The translations under genes were made by a program, and so were the position numbers. Below the pieces are notes generated by a model. The model made no database searches. It saw only the letters and a list, made by a program, of their open reading frames with translations, and was not told where the DNA came from. DNA of 6,945 bases from positions 3,962-10,906 of the forward strand of contig DBME01000246.1 of the NCBI GenBank assembly GCA_002298155.1, written 5' to 3'. Shown here piece by piece: positions 5,302 to 6,945 of the stretch (the first letter of the stretch is position 1; each line of letters begins with the position of its first letter). The DNA is from Holophagaceae bacterium UBA706. Lineage in GTDB: Bacteria > Acidobacteriota > Holophagae > Holophagales > Holophagaceae.

Positions 5302-6804
5302 TCAGGGAAGGAACGTGCCGAGCCCGCAGCAGGTGGCGCTGGCCCTGCCGAGCCCGATCCGCCGCGGAGCCTTGCGGATGTCCTGGCGGGTCATGTCGTT
5401 GGCGATCACCTGCACCGTGTAGGACCGCCCTTCCTTGCGCAGCACGTCCGGCGGGAAGGTGATCGAGGTGACATCCCCCGGAACCCAGAGGGCGGCCACG
5501 TCGGAAGCCCCGAAGCCCCCCATCATCAGCACCCGCACCACGTAGCTCGTGGGCTGGCCGATGCGCGGCGCGGTCCAGGAGAGCACCGGCGAAGTGCCCA
5601 CATCCGTGAGCGTGCCGGTCAGGGCCAGGCCGTTGATCCTGAGGTCACGCGGGGGACTGAGCACCGGCTGGATGGGCGTCCCCGGCCCCAGGGGGCGGTT
5701 GAGGGTCAGGAGGGACTGGAAGTACGACATGCCGTCCGGGCTCGGGCTCAGGAACCACGCCTCGTAGTGCTCGAAGGCCCAGGCCGCCGGGTAGGGGTTG
5801 CGCAGGCCCAGGTCGGTGGTGCGGAAGTCCGTGAGGCCTTCCGGTAACCCCCGGAGGTTCATGATGGGCAGGTCGTTGTCGATGAGGCCGTGGGCGAGGC
5901 CGCCGTTCTGCACCGAGATCCAGCCGTCGAAGCCGACGGTCTGCGTATCGGGTCCGCCCACCTCCTCGCGCAGCGCGTCCCACTGGGACCGCGGCCAATC
6001 CATCACGTAGGGCTGGGCCGGGGGCGGCGTGAAGGTCAGCCCCGTCACCTGCGTGTCGATGCCCGGCGTCATGCTGAAGGTCGGCAGGTCGGCGGAAGCG
6101 ACGATGAAGTCGTAGGCCACGTCCCCCTGCTGGGTGCGCCGGTACTGGGCCAGGGTGACCCGGTCCCCCTGGTCGCCGTTGATGGGCGGCTCCGCCGTCC
6201 AGTCCACCAGCGTCCCCGACAGCGTCGTGGCCATGGCCTGGGGCCGGTTGAGCGTCCACAGCGGCGAAAGGAAGTCCGCCACGTCGGGATCGTAGCCCTG
6301 GTCCCCGTACACCAGCCCCGCTGTGGGCACCAGGATCCCGAAGACATCATGCTCCTGCACCGGATCCAGCCCCGACCCGCCCAGGATCAGCCGCGTGCCC
6401 TCGGGCGCCGCGCCCATGCGGTGGTAGTTCACGTCCCTGCCGAGGTCCACGGAATCCGCGTCCGTCAGGAAGAACTCGTTCGCCAGCTCCTCGACCCAGC
6501 GGCTGTCGCGCAGCCAGTAGGTGCCCGAAGCCGGCACCCCGGGGATCCGGAACGTGCCGTCCTGGTCCCCCACCCCCCCGTAGATGTCCCACCCCTGCGC
6601 CGTCGGAAAGATCGCCTCCAGGTGGTGCGCGCTGAGGTCCACGGGCTTGGCCGTGCTGGACCCCGCCGAGGTCCACGCCACGGTCTGGGCGCTGCCGGTG
6701 AGGTCGCGCGACCCGTCCGGGGCGTGCGTGGAGCTGGAGCCCCCGCACGCCAGGAGGAAGACGAGGGCGCCGAAGCAGGGAAGGAAACCAGGTCGAAGGG
6801 CCAT
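5302..6804 (-). CDS. Lipoprotein with a C-terminal fibronectin-III-like region, function unknown
   Basis: I do not recognise a named family. The 500-residue product has a clear lipoprotein signal: LLAC with Cys20 lipidated, followed by GGSSST, a typical flexible tether for an outer-membrane surface lipoprotein. Residues about 40-130 look like a beta-sandwich (WDIYGGVGDQDGTFRIPGVP). The middle carries two similar-looking stretches ending in LNRP (WTLNRPQA at 183-190 and LTLNRPLG at 366-373). Residues about 383-480 resemble a fibronectin type III or related Ig-fold module (PPRDLRINGLALTG, PVLSWTAP, SYTVQVIAND). The tail QDIRKAPRR (474-482) is shared with the gene entering from the right edge. 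GGAG lies 6 nt before the ATG. It is 31 nt downstream of that partial gene and 25 nt upstream of the protease gene, so all are probably co-transcribed. A role in surface binding or protein interaction is inferred only. Confidence 0.85.
   Translation of the reverse strand: MALRPGFLPCFGALVFLLACGGSSSTHAPDGSRDLTGSAQTVAWTSAGSSTAKPVDLSAHHLEAIFPTAQGWDIYGGVGDQDGTFRIPGVPASGTYWLRDSRWVEELANEFFLTDADSVDLGRDVNYHRMGAAPEGTRLILGGSGLDPVQEHDVFGILVPTAGLVYGDQGYDPDVADFLSPLWTLNRPQAMATTLSGTLVDWTAEPPINGDQGDRVTLAQYRRTQQGDVAYDFIVASADLPTFSMTPGIDTQVTGLTFTPPPAQPYVMDWPRSQWDALREEVGGPDTQTVGFDGWISVQNGGLAHGLIDNDLPIMNLRGLPEGLTDFRTTDLGLRNPYPAAWAFEHYEAWFLSPSPDGMSYFQSLLTLNRPLGPGTPIQPVLSPPRDLRINGLALTGTLTDVGTSPVLSWTAPRIGQPTSYVVRVLMMGGFGASDVAALWVPGDVTSITFPPDVLRKEGRSYTVQVIANDMTRQDIRKAPRRIGLGRASATCCGLGTFLP
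5369..5387. repeat. 19-bp exact direct repeat, copy 1, coding for the shared C-terminal tail
   Basis: GCCTTGCGGATGTCCTGGC on the plus strand is identical to 6900-6918. On the minus strand it encodes the QDIRKA part of the 500-residue lipoprotein tail. It reflects homology between the two genes rather than an independent mobile repeat. Confidence 0.8.
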
Positions 6805-6835
6805 GGGAGACTCCGGAGGACGCGTGCGGGCCGCG

Positions 6836-6945
6836 TCAGCGGGTGAACATCGCGGTGAAGTGGGAAGCGTAGGCGTGGGGCATGGCCAGGCGGTGGGGCG
6901 CCTTGCGGATGTCCTGGCCGGCCATGGCGTGGGCAGTTATGCGCG
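6836..6945 (-). CDS. C-terminal end of a paralogue of the adjacent FN3-like lipoprotein, cut by the window edge
   Basis: The last 35 codons of a gene entering from the right edge are present, ending in TGA at 6838-6836. The visible protein contains ITAHAMAGQDIRKAPHRLAM and ends in FTAMFTR. Aligned with the next gene's VIANDMTRQDIRKAPRRIGL it shares QDIRKAP exactly, plus flanking A, M and R. It lies at the same place in the protein, about 20 residues before the stop. This argues for a homologous C-terminal domain and tandem duplication. The gap to the next start is 31 nt with a ribosome binding site inside, so the genes are probably in one operon. Its start, signal peptide and full domain content lie outside the window. 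Confidence 0.75.
   Translation of the reverse strand, partial: RITAHAMAGQDIRKAPHRLAMPHAYASHFTAMFTR
6900..6918. repeat. 19-bp exact direct repeat, copy 2
   Basis: This is the second copy of the repeat at 5369-5387. It encodes the QDIRKA segment of the partial gene at the right edge, on the minus strand. Confidence 0.8.

Noticed and set aside
2787..5462. An 891-codon open frame on the plus strand, antisense to the protease gene.
   Set aside because: It is the mirror of a GC-rich minus-strand gene. Its protein is a low-complexity run of Gly, Arg, Pro, His and Val with no motif, while the opposite frame encodes a complete M4 protease.

Overview
The window is one strand-coherent stretch: every supported gene lies on the minus strand, so transcription runs from the right edge to the left. 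Coding DNA is very GC-rich, except for a visibly AT-rich island at about 1700-2300. The make-up suggests a GC-rich Gram-negative bacterium: Tat-exported molybdenum hydroxylase, lipobox lipoproteins, secreted thermolysin-type protease and an outer-membrane barrel protein. An Acidobacteriota/Holophagae (Geothrix-like) origin fits the style of the lipoproteins, but that is an impression, not something proven by the sequence.

Right block (6945 to 2342): a tight operon with gaps of 31, 25 and 10 nt. It holds the last 35 codons of a gene entering from the right edge, a 500-residue lipoprotein with a C-terminal fibronectin-III-like region, a 756-residue M4 metalloprotease and a 217-residue lipoprotein. 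The partial gene and the 500-residue lipoprotein end in the same QDIRKAP-containing tail, so they look like tandem paralogues. The protease carries an Ig-like module and a dockerin-like calcium-loop module at its C-terminus. The downstream lipoprotein reads like a single cohesin-type domain. Together they may form a small surface-anchoring pair (inference).

Middle block (2341 to 1177): an AT-rich intergenic region with nested inverted repeats and a perfect 10-bp hairpin next to a ribosome binding site. It leads into an 83-codon gene for a peptide with a textbook double-glycine leader (bacteriocin/microcin-like). This is followed closely by a probable outer-membrane beta-barrel protein with a TTG start, then a terminator-like hairpin. 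No peptidase-containing ABC exporter or obvious immunity gene is visible in the window.

Left block (1080 to 1): a plausible promoter, a [2Fe-2S] subunit and, overlapping it by ATGA, the Tat-signal-bearing N-terminal part of a molybdopterin-binding hydroxylase subunit (xanthine dehydrogenase / isoquinoline 1-oxidoreductase type), which runs off the left edge.

The items most worth following up are the double-glycine peptide with its unusual leader region, and the protease/lipoprotein dockerin-cohesin hypothesis.
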